DNA of 51,554 bases from contig NZ_JACBWZ010000001.1 in assembly GCF_013870595.1 (NCBI RefSeq), forward strand, positions 1 to 51,554, read 5' to 3'. Position numbers and translations under genes: made by a program. Source of the stretch: Streptomyces sp. WELS2. Its GTDB lineage: Bacteria > Actinomycetota > Actinomycetes > Streptomycetales > Streptomycetaceae. Positions within the stretch are counted from its first letter, which is position 1, and each line of letters starts with the position of its first letter. The notes under the pieces were generated by a model that was not told the origin of the DNA, searched no databases, and saw only the letters and a list, made by a program, of their open reading frames with translations. Below are positions 7,998-16,903 of the stretch, one piece after another.

Positions 7998-8684
7998 ATG
8001 GAACTGAAGGACACGGTCGCGGTGGTCACCGGCGCCAACCGGGGACTCGGGCGACATTTGGCCGCGCAGCTCGTCGAGCGCGGAGCGACGGTGTACGCGG
8101 GGGCCCGGCGCCCCGAGACGGTGGACCTGCCGGGGGTCACCCCGCTGCGGCTCGACGTGACGGACGAGGAGTCGATCCGGGCCGCGGCGCGCATCGCCTC
8201 CGACGTGACGCTGCTGGTGAACAACGCCGGCATCTCCACCGAAACTCCGCTGATCGCCGGCAGTCCGGACGCGGTGCGCCTGGAAATGGACACGAACTTC
8301 TTCGGCCCGCTCGCCGTGACGCGGGCCTTCGCCCCCGTCATCGAGTCCAACGGCGGTGGTGCCGTGCTCAACGTCCTGTCCGTCCTGTCCTGGCACCACC
8401 CGGCCGGCCTCGGAGCGTATGCCGCGGCCAAGGCCGCAGCGTGGGCGCTGACCGGCGCGGCCCGGGAGGAGCTGGCACCCCGCGGCATCGCCGTCTCGGC
8501 GCTGCACGTCGGATACATGGACACCGCCATGGCCGCGAGCGTTCCCGCCGACCTGAAGACCGACCCCGCCGAGGTCGCCGCGCAGGCCCTGGACGGCATC
8601 GAGGCGGGACTGCCCGAGATCCTCGCCGACGAACTCACCCGGCATGTGAAGCAGAGCCTGGCCGCGTCGCCGAACGCGGCCTGA
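7998..8684 (+). CDS. Short-chain dehydrogenase/reductase (SDR)
   Basis: 228 residues. The N-terminal nucleotide motif TGANRGLG (residues 11-18) and the NNAG segment (LLVNNAGIS, about residue 75) mark a classical SDR. The catalytic triad is Ser in LSVLSW and Tyr/Lys in YAAAKAA. It reduces or oxidises a carbonyl or alcohol with NAD(P)(H). ATG at 7998 is preferred over GTG at 7992 because the protein then begins with the usual MELKDTVAVVTG. It is divergent from a TetR regulator with a palindromic operator between. A GC hairpin follows. The substrate is unknown. Confidence 0.93.
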   Translation: MELKDTVAVVTGANRGLGRHLAAQLVERGATVYAGARRPETVDLPGVTPLRLDVTDEESIRAAARIASDVTLLVNNAGISTETPLIAGSPDAVRLEMDTNFFGPLAVTRAFAPVIESNGGGAVLNVLSVLSWHHPAGLGAYAAAKAAAWALTGAAREELAPRGIAVSALHVGYMDTAMAASVPADLKTDPAEVAAQALDGIEAGLPEILADELTRHVKQSLAASPNAA

Positions 8685-8744
8685 GACGCGCATCGCTCCA
8701 CCTGCGCTCGATATCCGGCGACGGATACGGCGCCGGTGGTGGCG

Positions 8745-8762
8745 GCCCCGCCGCGGCGGGGC
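8745..8762 (+). terminator. GC-rich hairpin after SDR gene
   Basis: A perfect 18-bp palindrome (arms GCCCCGCCG and CGGCGGGGC) starts 60 bases after the SDR stop codon. It has no loop bases and no T-run, so as a terminator it is weak; high-GC actinobacterial terminators often look like this. It separates the SDR from the oxidoreductase gene. Confidence 0.5.
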
Positions 8763-8865
8763 TTCGCGGACACGAAACAATCATCACAAAGTACGACGTG
8801 TTTGTAGATGACCGGCAGGCACAGTGAACATGTCCCCATGCGGACGACAGGAGACAAAGACGCCG

Positions 8866-9870
8866 ATGAAGGCCTTCATGATCGAGCGGTACAGTGACCG
8901 GAACGGCGGTCGCATCACCGAGACGCCGGACCCGCAGGCAGGCGTTGAGGACGTCCTGGTCCGGATCCACGCGGCGAGCGTCAACCCACTGGACTTCAAG
9001 ATCCGCAACGGCGACTTCAAGGCGATTCTGCCGTACCGTCTTCCCCTCACTCTGGGCAACGACCTCGCCGGGGTGGTGGTCGAGGTGGGTGCGGCCGTCA
9101 CCCGATTCGCCGTGGGCGACGAGGTCTACGCCCGGCCCGACAAGGACCGCATCGGCACCTTCGCCGAAGTCATCGCCGTCCACCAGAACGACCTGGCGCC
9201 CAAACCGGCCACCCTCACCATGGAAGAGGCCGCCTCCCTTCCCCTGGTCGCGCTCACGTCATGGCAGGCACTGGTCGAGAGGGCGCAGGTCCAGCCTGGG
9301 CAGAAGGTCCTGATCCACGCGGGCTCCGGCGGAGTGGGCACCATCGCCCTCCAGCTGAGCAGGCATCTGGGCGCGCACGTGGCAACCACCGCCGGCGCGG
9401 CCAACGCCGGCCTGGTCAAGGAACTCGGCGCGGACGTCGTCGTCGACTACCGGACACAGGACTTCGAGGAGGTCCTGGACGGCTATGACGTCGTCCTGGA
9501 CACCCTCGGCGGCGAGACCCTGGAGAAGTCCCTGCGGGTCCTCAAGCCCGGCGGGAAGGTCATCAGCATCGCGGGGCCTCCCGACGCGGACTTCGCCCGC
9601 GAACTGGGCGCGAACCTGGTCCTGCGGCAGGTGATGAACGCGCTCAGTTCGAAGACCCGGCGCCACGCCAAGCGCCAGGGCGTCACCTACTCCTTCCTGT
9701 TCATGAAGGCCGACGGCGACCAGCTACGCGAACTCACCCGGCTCGTCGACGCCGGAGAGATCCGTCCCGTCGTCGACCGCGTCTTCCCCTTCGACCGGAC
9801 CCGCGAGGCTATGGAGTACGCCGAGAAGGGCCGCGCCAGAGCCGGCAAGGTCGTCGTCGCGATGAGGTGA
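8866..9870 (+). CDS. NADP-dependent MDR/quinone oxidoreductase-like alcohol dehydrogenase
   Basis: 334 residues from ATG at 8866, with AGGAG upstream. The GroES-like N-terminal domain (MKAFMIERY..., SVNPLDFKIRNGD, GNDLAGVVVEVG) is followed by the Rossmann domain with LIHAGSGGVGTIALQL (residues about 145-160). The catalytic and structural zinc cysteines of alcohol dehydrogenases are absent, placing it in the zinc-free quinone-oxidoreductase (MDR) group. It probably uses NADPH to reduce enones or quinones. It lies 181 bases after the SDR, with a weak hairpin between, so it may be read from its own promoter or with the TetR regulon. Confidence 0.92.
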   Translation: MKAFMIERYSDRNGGRITETPDPQAGVEDVLVRIHAASVNPLDFKIRNGDFKAILPYRLPLTLGNDLAGVVVEVGAAVTRFAVGDEVYARPDKDRIGTFAEVIAVHQNDLAPKPATLTMEEAASLPLVALTSWQALVERAQVQPGQKVLIHAGSGGVGTIALQLSRHLGAHVATTAGAANAGLVKELGADVVVDYRTQDFEEVLDGYDVVLDTLGGETLEKSLRVLKPGGKVISIAGPPDADFARELGANLVLRQVMNALSSKTRRHAKRQGVTYSFLFMKADGDQLRELTRLVDAGEIRPVVDRVFPFDRTREAMEYAEKGRARAGKVVVAMR

Positions 9871-10538
9871 GAGCCGCCGCCGCGCCACCGGTACGTCCTG
9901 GCAACGAGAGGACTCCGCCTCCCAGCCGAGTGCGCACTTTTCGGTGCGGCCGGGGTATGGCGGTCTGTGGGCGATCGGGAGCCGGAGAAGGATCGGATGG
10001 TGCCCCGCGAAGCCGCACGGCGAGGGGTACGCCGATCGGCGGCCCAGAGCGCAGGTCGTCCGCCCGCGGGCATGCCCAGGGGGCGCCGGAGCGGAGCGCG
10101 CTCCCGCTGTCGGACGACGCGAGAGCAGGTGAATCGCCGAGGCTTACGGCCGGTCGGCGCCGACCTGCAATCGACCCGCGGCACGACCCTATCCGCACGC
10201 CGGGCCAAGACGGCGCGCCCGCCGGGAGGCGGGTCGGCCGGGACTCGGGTAGGCCGGGAGGCGGGTCGGCCGGGAGGCGGGTCGGCCGGCACCCCTTCCC
10301 GACCGGATCCCCTGACGTCAGGGCTCAGGCGTGCCATGCGGTCCGGCGAGCAGCGGACGACGGCAACAGACGTGCCGAACCGATGAGTCGAAGTGCCCGG
10401 GTGAGCGAGGGACCGGGTCCCGGGACCGGCGCCCTCGTTCCAAAGTCGCTGTCGCGGCAGGCCCATCGGCCGATGGAGGCCCCGCCCAAGGGGGCGATCA
10501 TGAGATCCGTCCGCTCGAGCCGAGGAGGAGCCTTGCAG
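9871..10538 (+). other. Non-coding stretch with short tandem repeats
   Basis: No recognisable gene. All frames are long and open because of high GC, but none has a family match or a coherent protein. The stretch includes the tandem repeat at 10221-10284 and ends in a purine-rich site (GAGGAGGAG, 10522-10530) serving the next gene. Confidence 0.5.
10221..10284. repeat. 16-bp tandem repeat, four copies
   Basis: Units at 10221-10236, 10237-10252, 10253-10268 and 10269-10284. Copies 1, 3 and 4 are identical (GCCGGGAGGCGGGTCG); copy 2 differs at three bases. A fifth partial unit begins at 10285. It lies upstream of a broken gene and probably grew by slippage. Confidence 0.9.
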
Positions 10539-11270
10539 GTGGAGCAAGTGGACTGGGTCGACATTCCGGCCGGGGTGGTGCGCCGGGGCACGCCGGTCGA
10601 CGAGGTGGCGGCAGTGGCCCGCCGTTACGCGGACACCGGCGTGCCGATGGAGTGGTACCTGAAGGAGGCCCCGCGCGCGGACATCCACGTCCCGGCGTTC
10701 CGGATCGCCCGCACCCCGGTCACGGTGGGCCAGTGGACACGCTTCGCGGCGGCCACGGGGCGACCGGTCCCCCAGGGGCCGACGGACCATCCGGTGATCG
10801 GGGTCGCCTGGGAGGTGGCGACGGCCTACTGCCGGTGGCTCCAGGAACGGCTCGGCGGCCTCGAGATACGGCTGCCCACCGAGGACGAGTGGGAGCGTGC
10901 GGCACGGGGGGACGACGACCGTGAGTTCCCCTGGGGCGACGAGTACCGCACCGGCCTGGCCAATCTGGTGGACCTCGGCATCGGCAGCACGACACCCGTC
11001 GGCTCGTTTCCCGAGGGCGCCAGCCCGTTCGGGGTGCTGGACATGGCGGGGAACGCCGACGAGTAGACCTCCACCCGGTACGCCCCTTACCCCGGCGCGC
11101 CCGCCGACGTACCGAACACCGAGGGCTGGGCGTTCGACCCGCACATCACCCGAGGCGGCGCCTTCCGCCACGACCGCGACCTCGCGCGCTGCGCCCGCAG
11201 GCACGGCGCCTACGAACCCGATCTCGAAGCGATCGGTGTGGGCTTCCGCCTGGCGGCCCCGGCCGCGTAG
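10539..11270 (+). pseudogene. SUMF1/FGE-sulfatase-domain protein with an amber stop
   Basis: GTG at 10539 has GAGGAGGAG 8 bases upstream. The frame encodes a C-type-lectin-like SUMF1 fold: IPAGVVRRGTP, FRIARTPVTVGQW, HPVIGVAWEVATAYCRW, IRLPTEDEWERAARG, FPWGDEY and FGVLDMAGNADE. It then hits TAG at 11064-11066 exactly where the family has Trp (E-W-T). The same frame continues to a natural stop at 11268 with GGAFRHDRDLARCARRHG and GVGFRLA. So a single TGG-to-TAG change breaks an otherwise intact gene. The paired cysteines of true formylglycine-generating enzymes are not both present (only LARCARR), so it was probably never a sulfatase activator. Confidence 0.82.
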
Positions 11271-11547
11271 AACCAGGTGCTGGGAACCGCCGAAAGACGG
11301 TGGACTCGTCGGAAACGCAAGGCGTTCACGTGCCGGCGGTCACACAGGGCCCATGGGGGCTACGCGGGTGAGCACGACGCGCTGTTCGACGGGGGCGGCG
11401 GGTGAAACGGGTGCGCCATGACGGCGTGCCGCTCGTCGGCCGGCCGACTCGGAGCCGCAGGGCCGGGCCGGGAACAGACCGGCCGTTGCTGCGTCCACAC
11501 GGCGGCGTCGGCCCGCCGGGCAGGCCGGCCCCGCTCGGGGGCCGTCC

Positions 11548-12405
11548 TTCGCCTACGACATCTTCTCCCAGGCGGGCCAGGCGCCGCGCACTCCGGACGA
11601 CCCGACCCGCTCGGCGGGTTCCCGGTCCGGGCACGGCTCGCCGACGGCGAGTCTCAGCCGGCGGGCTTCATGACGACGTACGTCAACGCCGTCCAGGGCC
11701 TATGACGGCTTCATGGTGCACAGCAACAGGGCGATCGCCGCTCCGGTCGGCGGCGCGCTCGCCGACACCCCGCGGATGCCGAACCCGTCCCGGATCAGGA
11801 ACGACCTGCCGGTGCCCACGTTCGTCGTGCTCACCGGGACCGACGCGCCGGGCACCGCGGCCGCACGGCAATCGGCCACCGACAGCGTCGTGCCCTGGGA
11901 GCTGGCCGGCACCGCGCACGGCGACCAGTGGGCCTACGACGCGGGCGAGGTCACCGTGCGGAAGGGGGCGGGTCTGGCCGCGCCGTCGGCGGACTGCACC
12001 GCCGGTTCGACCCCCTCCAACGACGGGCTCGGCCACTGGGCGATGAACGCGGCGCTACGCCGCCTGGCCGACTGGGCGCGGGGCGGTGCGCGACCGCCGA
12101 GCGGGCAACCGCTGAGCACCGTCCTGCGTGACCCGGCCACCGGCGGTGTCCGCCCGCCGGACGTCACGGTGCCCACCGGCACCCTCAGCGGTGCGCGCGA
12201 CACCATCGGCAGCGGTGTCTTCTGCGGCCTGCACGGCGCCCGTGACCCGTGAAACGGCGACGCCGACGCCTGGGACCGCCACGACGACGGCGACCCGTCC
12301 GACCCGACCTTTCCGCCCACCGCGGAACCGGTGCTCAGCCGGCTCAACCCGACCCACGCCGACTACGTGGACAAGGTCCGCACGGCCGCGCCGGCTTCCG
12401 TCGGT
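11548..12405 (+). pseudogene. Alpha/beta-hydrolase-domain protein, multiply frameshifted
   Basis: Pieces of one protein can be read in three frames: FAYDIFSQAGQA (from 11548), LGGFPVRARLADGESQPAGF (to 11703), then from 11713 VHSNRAIAAPVGGALAD, VPTFVVLTGTD, HWAMNAALRRLADWARGGA and PPDVTVPTGTLSGARDTIGS up to a TGA at 12250. After that stop the same frame carries RLNPTHADYVDKVRTAA. Order and motifs match the actinobacterial alpha/beta-hydrolase-domain family with the terminal YPTHxDYV element. At least two indels and one stop are needed, so it is dead or badly sequenced. The 277 bases before it hold nothing I recognise. Confidence 0.68.
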
Positions 12406-12519
12406 ACCGGCTGGTGGTGGCACCGGCTCTTGCCGGCCCGCGCCGGATCGCCGGGCGGCGCGGGTGGTGCCACCGTTCAGTGGACGATGGGTATCGGCCT
12501 ACCGCGTAGGCTGGTATTC

Positions 12520-13012
12520 GTGGGAAAGCTGAACCCCCTTTTAGCCGCGACCGCTTTGACCGCCGTTGCCGTCCTCGCCGTTGGCTGCAGCAACGATGAC
12601 AGTGACGCGCCCGACACCGGCCGCAAAGGGCCCGTTCGCCCCCTCGTCCTCGTCGGCACGCACACCGGCTCCTGACCGTCCCGAACACATTCCGGGTGCA
12701 ACCATGACCAAGGCACCGGTCCTGCTGGACGGCGAAGTCGTCGCGCAGGCTGTGAATGCCAGCGGCAACCGGGAGTTGGAGGTTGAGGGCGGCCTCAAGA
12801 GCGGACCCTTTGCGGTTCTTGTGAACTGCAAGGGCGAAGGCAAGCTGACCGTTGAGGTCAAACCGGTCGGGGTGAGCTTTCTGCTGAAGTGTGTGGCCGG
12901 GGACATCAGCAGCACCTACAACCAGCTGGACCTGAAGAGCACCCATGAGCAGGGAACGGTGAGCGTGACCGCGCAGTCCATTGTTCATTGGGCGATCACA
13001 GTCGGTCGCTAG
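12520..13012 (+). pseudogene. Secreted lipoprotein with a frameshift after the lipobox
   Basis: From GTG at 12520 the frame gives a lipoprotein signal (LLAATALTAVAVLAVGC) and an Asp/Ser-rich linker, then terminates at 12673. Shifting frame near 12625-12640 restores a long reading: a Pro/Ser linker, then VLLDGEVVAQAVNASGNREL, GPFAVLVNCKGEGKLTVEVK and CVAGDISSTYNQLDLKS, ending at 13012. The C-terminal part is an all-beta domain with two cysteines, of unknown function. TAGGCT lies 7 bases before the GTG, so transcription may be leaderless. The stop TAG lies in the CTAG target of the adjoining IS element. Confidence 0.7.
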
Positions 13013-14015
13013 TACTGCAACGGTGTTTGTGCTGAGTGCTGGGCAGTTTTCAGGGACTGTGTCCGCGTCGTTTGTAGTGACTGACGCAGGCCCGGTGCTG
13101 GCGTCGGCGGCGCCATGTCGACCAGTGCAGGATGTGCCCGACGGGTGCGGGCCGGCGGTCGGTGAGGCGGGTGGCATTCCTCAACAGCCCAGCGGCCGCC
13201 CGCGACGCGGATCAGCTCGTCCAGTGTGGTGTCGGCCGGGCAGTAGGAGATGCAGTAGGAGATCTCCTCGGGGCGGCTGACGCTGCGGCGGGCGATCACC
13301 CAGCGCCGGCGGTCCTCGCGGTGCCAGGGCCGAACCTCGACGCGGGCCCAGTCGTAGATCCGCCGGCCGTGTGCCCCTTCGCCGCAGGAACGACGCTTCC
13401 ACTTCTGCCGCGGCAGGCTGGGGAACAGGTCGTGGACGGGGTGGTCGAGTGCCCAGCGGGTGACGACGGTGTCGTGCCGGGTGGTGGCCATAACATGGAA
13501 GACATCGGCCTGCTCGAGCTCGAAGCGCCAACCCTTGCTGAAGCCGTAGGCGGCATCCGCCGTCACCCAGGCGAACGGGATCCGGTCCGCGATGGTCTTG
13601 CGGACCATTGCCTTGGCCATGGCCACCTTCGTCTCGAAGTCGACCTCGTCGCCGATGCCGGCCCGATGACAGCGTTCCCGGTCGTCCGTCCACGACGTGG
13701 GCAGATACAGCCGCCGGTCGATCAGCGTGCGTCCGCGGCCGGTGGCGTAGGCGAGGAACACACCGATCTGGCAGTTCTCGGTCCGGCCGGCGGTTCCGGA
13801 GTACTGCCTTTGCACCCCGGCCGACCGCAGGCCCTTCTTCAGGAAGCCGGTGTCGTCGACGATCAGCACGGCGTCTCGGTCGCCGAGGTGTTCGATGACG
13901 TAATCGCGTACGTCGTCCAGGACCTCGTCGGCATCCCACTCGATCCCCGTTCAGCAACCGGCAGAGCGTCCAGTTCACCGGCCCACAGCCTGACATCAGC
14001 AAGATCCCCACCCAT
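13009..14015 (-). pseudogene. IS701-family transposase, internally deleted and frameshifted
   Basis: From ATG at 14015 the reading starts as a normal IS701 N-terminus (GGDLADVRLWAGELDAL). It then jumps directly to CRLLNG in another frame; about 70 residues usually found between these points are missing. One extra G in the run around 13945 shifts the frame again before IEWDADEVLDDVRDYVIEHL. From 13869 on the DDE core is readable: VLIVDDTGFLKKG, QRQYSGTAGRTENCQIGVFL, ESWT-type segment SWTDDRERC and PFAWVTADAAYG. The stop TAG at 13009-13011 is provided by the CTAG target copy. It is inactive. Confidence 0.85.
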
Positions 14016-14068
14016 GACCACACCAACGACCGACCTGGCCATCAGTCACGGCAAGCACCGTTGCAGTA
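13013..14068 (-). mobile_element. Defective IS701-family element with intact ends
   Basis: 1,056 bp bounded by inverted ends beginning TACTGCAACGGTG on both sides (left from 13013, right read from 14068 on the other strand). It is flanked by direct CTAG copies at 13009-13012 and 14069-14072, a 4-bp YTAR target duplication as expected for IS701. It carries a transposase gene with a large internal deletion (see 13009-14015). Because ends are intact, it could be moved by a related transposase in trans. Confidence 0.9.
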
Positions 14069-14616
14069 CTAGTCCTCGCCGTCGAAGCCGTGGTCGAAGC
14101 CCTTGAGGACCGGATCGAGTTCGGTCGCCGCGCCGCACAGCGAGCACAGCCGCACCCCTGGTTGCTCGGCTGCGTTCAGCGCCCGCTCCAGAGGCAGCAC
14201 CGGCGCCCCGGCCGGCGCCTCCTCGCAGTCGACGGCGTGCACGACACCGCCCGGCCGGGACCGCGGCCGCCGACCTTCGCCAGCACCCAGCCGGACGGCC
14301 GCCGCGTCCCCAGCGCCTTCTGGACGGGCGAGGGCTGCTCCAGGTACTCGGTGGGCACGGCGTCGTACGAGACGCCGTTCACGGGCCGCACGTGCTCGGG
14401 GGCGCGCCCCCAGACCCGGTACTCGGCAGGCTCCACCGTGTCGCCGGGGCCGTTGCGATAGGCCGGGAGCCCGACCTCGTACCTCCAGCTGTCGCGGGCC
14501 TGCCGCCGGGACCACAGGTGCGCGACGACCTCCTGGCCGCCGGACGGCAGCACCCGGACCGGCACCGGGATTGGCTCGGAGGAGGAGGGCGTCGTCACGT
14601 CTCCCAAAGCCCTCAT
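14069..14616 (-). pseudogene. DUF6233-family protein with a two-base frameshift
   Basis: The N-terminal part (from ATG 14616, or GTG near 14598) reads VRVLPSGGQEVVAHLWSRRQ, then RVWGRAPEHVRPVNGVSYDA and PSGWVLAKVGGRGPGRAV. Around 14252 a GT duplication throws it out of frame; in the next frame it continues VVHAVDCEEAPAG, LPLERALNAAEQPGVRLCSL and CGAATELDPVLKGFDHG to TAG at 14069. This is the layout of DUF6233, a Streptomyces family of unknown function whose C-terminus has His/Cys pairs that may bind metal. The stop lies in the IS target CTAG. Confidence 0.75.
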
Positions 14617-14684
14617 GTCCCACCCAAGGCCCTGTGGCGGTCCGCGTCCCAGTGGTCATCAGGGAACGGGCCGGTGCGTGCGGA

Positions 14685-15275
14685 TCAGCGACAGTAGCTC
14701 TTGGCCTTGTGAGCCAGGGAGTTCTTGGGCACCCGCGTCTTGCAGCGGACGCCACCCTCCACGGGCACCGTCCAGCTCTGTGCCTTGCCGTACTGTCCGG
14801 TCTTGATCCACTTGGTGCCGCCGTCGCAACGGTAGGCCGTGTAGTAGCCGCTCACCTTCTTCGTCCCCGAGTACAGGACGTAGGCGCCCTTCCGGGTGAG
14901 CTTGTACTTGATGCTCTCGGAACTCTGGTTGGTGACGCTCTTGTTCTTCTGCAGGTGCACCTTCACCTCGACGCCCAGCTTGACGATCGCGAAGTCGGCC
15001 CCGATGCTGCCGCCGCCCTGTTTCTCGACCTGCGAGCGCACAGTGTTCACCTTCTTGGCCGAGACCTTCTTGGTCACCGGTCCGCCAGTGAAGTTCTCGA
15101 CAATTTGCGCGTGCGTGACGACCCACTTCTTGGAGACGGAGCTCCACTTGAGTGCCATGCTGCCCGGGTCGCAGATCACCGGCCCCGAGGGCGCCGCGGC
15201 CGCCGGGACGGCGGACAGGAGCGACGCGGCGACTCCCACGGTGGCGGCGAGCGCTGCCAGCCTGGTGCTTGTCAT
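14685..15275 (-). CDS. Secreted beta-rich protein, unknown function
   Basis: 196 residues from ATG at 15275, with GGGAGGAAA 6 bases upstream. A Sec signal peptide ends near residue 28 (LLSAVPAAAAPSG). The mature protein alternates polar and hydrophobic residues (GADFAIVKLGVEVKVHLQKN, then Ser/Thr-rich SVTNQSSESIKYKL), a pattern of amphipathic beta-hairpins. It has four cysteines (VICDPG, AYRCDGG, GVRCKT, SYCR) that could form two disulfides. The alternating Ser/Thr segment recalls aerolysin-type insertion hairpins, but no family was identified. It stands alone with its own promoter region. Confidence 0.78.
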   Translation of the reverse strand: MTSTRLAALAATVGVAASLLSAVPAAAAPSGPVICDPGSMALKWSSVSKKWVVTHAQIVENFTGGPVTKKVSAKKVNTVRSQVEKQGGGSIGADFAIVKLGVEVKVHLQKNKSVTNQSSESIKYKLTRKGAYVLYSGTKKVSGYYTAYRCDGGTKWIKTGQYGKAQSWTVPVEGGVRCKTRVPKNSLAHKAKSYCR

Positions 15276-15401
15276 GAATTTTCCTCCCGTTGGATTGTGG
15301 CGGCGCATGCGCACGTGACTGCGCCACCGCACATACAAGACCGTATGGAGCCAAGACCCATGCGTCGTTAGCGGGGAGTCCACACCCGCTTGGCGATGCG
15401 T

Positions 15402-16394
15402 CTACTCGGTGAGGGCGCAGGCCTCGTTACGGTAGTCGCTGGGTGGCATGCCGTAGATGGTGCGGAAGGCACGGGTGAAGTCGGCCGCGCGAGGAAAGCC
15501 CCAGCGGGCAGCGATGGCGTGGATGGGTGTGTGGCGCAGTGCGGTGTTGGCGAGGTCGTGACGAGCCCGTTCCAGGCGTTGCAGACGGATCCAGGCGGCG
15601 ACGGTCGTCTCTTCGTGCTGGAAGAGGCGGTGGAGATAGCTGAGGGAGATGTGGTGGGCGGCGGCGACCGTTCGGGGGCTGAGGCGGGGGTCGGGCAGGT
15701 GCTGGTGGATGAACGCCTTGATACGGAGGAGCAGGGTGCAGCGGTGGGTCTCCGGTTCGAGTGTGTTGCCGGCATCGAGGGTGTGGGCGAGCAGTGCGGA
15801 GAGCAGGTCGATGGCGACGGTGCCCAGCCGTGGCCCGTCGGCAGGCTGGTAAGCGCCGGTGTCTGCCCAGATCCGGCTGAGGAAGTGAGCCAGTAGGCCT
15901 CCGAACCCGTCATGCCCGGACATCCGGCAGTTGATGAGCTGGTCGGTGCTCTTCGCCGGCAGGGGCAGCAGGTGTCGTGGGATAAAGACGCCCGTGCCCA
16001 GGACACGGTCCTGGGCGTATCCGGTGCGCGCTTCCAAGAGGTAGGGGCGTGAGGTGTCGAGGAGGGTGAGGTCGTACGCGCCGTAGGCCGCTTCGCGGTC
16101 GCCCTGGGTCAACGTCATGGTCCCGCGGAGGGCGAGGGACAGGTGATACATCTCGGGGTCGGAGCGCCCGATCAGTTTCGGGGTGCGCCGCAGTGTCATC
16201 TGGGGGTGCTCGGTCTTCCACAGGCGCACAGCGCCGAGGTGCAGGAGTCGCTGTGACGCGGGGAATTCAGCCGCGTGGTCGCTGAGAATCTGTGCGGGCA
16301 CATAGCTCTTGGACATGTGCTCACGCCAGTAGTCGAACCGGTCCACTGGGGCCACGTCCTCAGTGCATAAACCAGTGTTGATCAGCATGTCCAT
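15402..16394 (-). CDS. AraC-family transcriptional regulator
   Basis: 330 residues. The N-terminal sensor domain (about 1-200) is of the AraC-binding-like type found in Streptomyces regulators (FDYWREHMSKSYVPAQ, YHLSLALRGTMTLTQGDRE). The C-terminal AraC HTH pair is complete: LSPRTVAAAHHISLSYLHRL (first helix-turn-helix) and the second with RWGFPRAADFTRAFRTIYGM followed by PPSDYR (the usual P-x-x-YR). It probably controls a nearby or unlinked gene; no obvious partner shares its strand. Start ATG 16394 is followed by MDMLINTG, and ATG at 16388 is an alternative. Confidence 0.92.
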   Translation of the reverse strand: MDMLINTGLCTEDVAPVDRFDYWREHMSKSYVPAQILSDHAAEFPASQRLLHLGAVRLWKTEHPQMTLRRTPKLIGRSDPEMYHLSLALRGTMTLTQGDREAAYGAYDLTLLDTSRPYLLEARTGYAQDRVLGTGVFIPRHLLPLPAKSTDQLINCRMSGHDGFGGLLAHFLSRIWADTGAYQPADGPRLGTVAIDLLSALLAHTLDAGNTLEPETHRCTLLLRIKAFIHQHLPDPRLSPRTVAAAHHISLSYLHRLFQHEETTVAAWIRLQRLERARHDLANTALRHTPIHAIAARWGFPRAADFTRAFRTIYGMPPSDYRNEACALTE

Positions 16395-16579
16395 ACTCCC
16401 GCGGCGGCGCGCGTTCGCCCTCTGCTCCCGGTGGGGCGGGTCAGGACCATCACCCTACTAAAGGGTGTTGCAGAAGGCTCAGGCTTGGGCATTTTTGCGA
16501 GTGACGTCGGCTTGATGGTGCGGGAACGGGGAATTCACGTACTCCTCCACGAACACAGATCCACGAGCGGAGAACACGG

Positions 16580-16607
16580 GTGCGCCCGGCCGGAGGGCCG
16601 GGCGCAC
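16580..16607. terminator. Strong GC stem-loop
   Basis: Perfect 12-bp arms (16580-16591 and 16596-16607) with a GGAG loop. It lies 19 bases beyond the stop of the toxin relic at 16626 on the minus strand and upstream of the AraC gene. It is probably the old terminator of that toxin operon. Confidence 0.7.
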
Positions 16608-16625
16608 CGGAAGGAAAGTGGGGGA

Positions 16626-16745
16626 TCAGCGCAGGCGACCGAGGTGGATGACGCTGACGCGGACCTGCCGGTCGCTGATCTCGTACATCACGTGGTCGAC
16701 GCGCTGGTCGCGTCCCGCGCCGTAGGACACGCCCCGCGGTGTTCG
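16626..16745 (-). pseudogene. RelE/ParE-type toxin relic
   Basis: The minus-strand reading carries TPRGVSYGAGRDQRVDHVMY followed by EISDRQVRVSVIHLGRLR and a stop. This matches the C-terminal third of RelE/ParE ribosome-dependent or gyrase toxins (R-V-D-x-x-x-YEI-x-D-x-x-V-x-V-x-x-x-G-x-R), but with the R-x-G-D-Y-R core damaged. Upstream residues are unrelated, and no antitoxin gene is present. It is a dead fragment. Confidence 0.62.
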
Positions 16746-16903
16746 GGACGAGCGGTCTAAAATCACGCATGGGAAGCCGACCCCTGTTCCTCGCCCGGCA
16801 CGACGGTATCCGGGACCTGATGCCCGAACCGCTGCGCTCCTCGTGCCGCCCGAGCCCGCGTGCTGCGCAGGCCGGGCAGGACGACACCCCGCCGGACGCC
16901 GTG

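Noticed and set aside
10539-11270. True formylglycine-generating enzyme (sulfatase activator)
   Set aside because: The paired active-site cysteines of FGE are not both present and no sulfatase gene is nearby.
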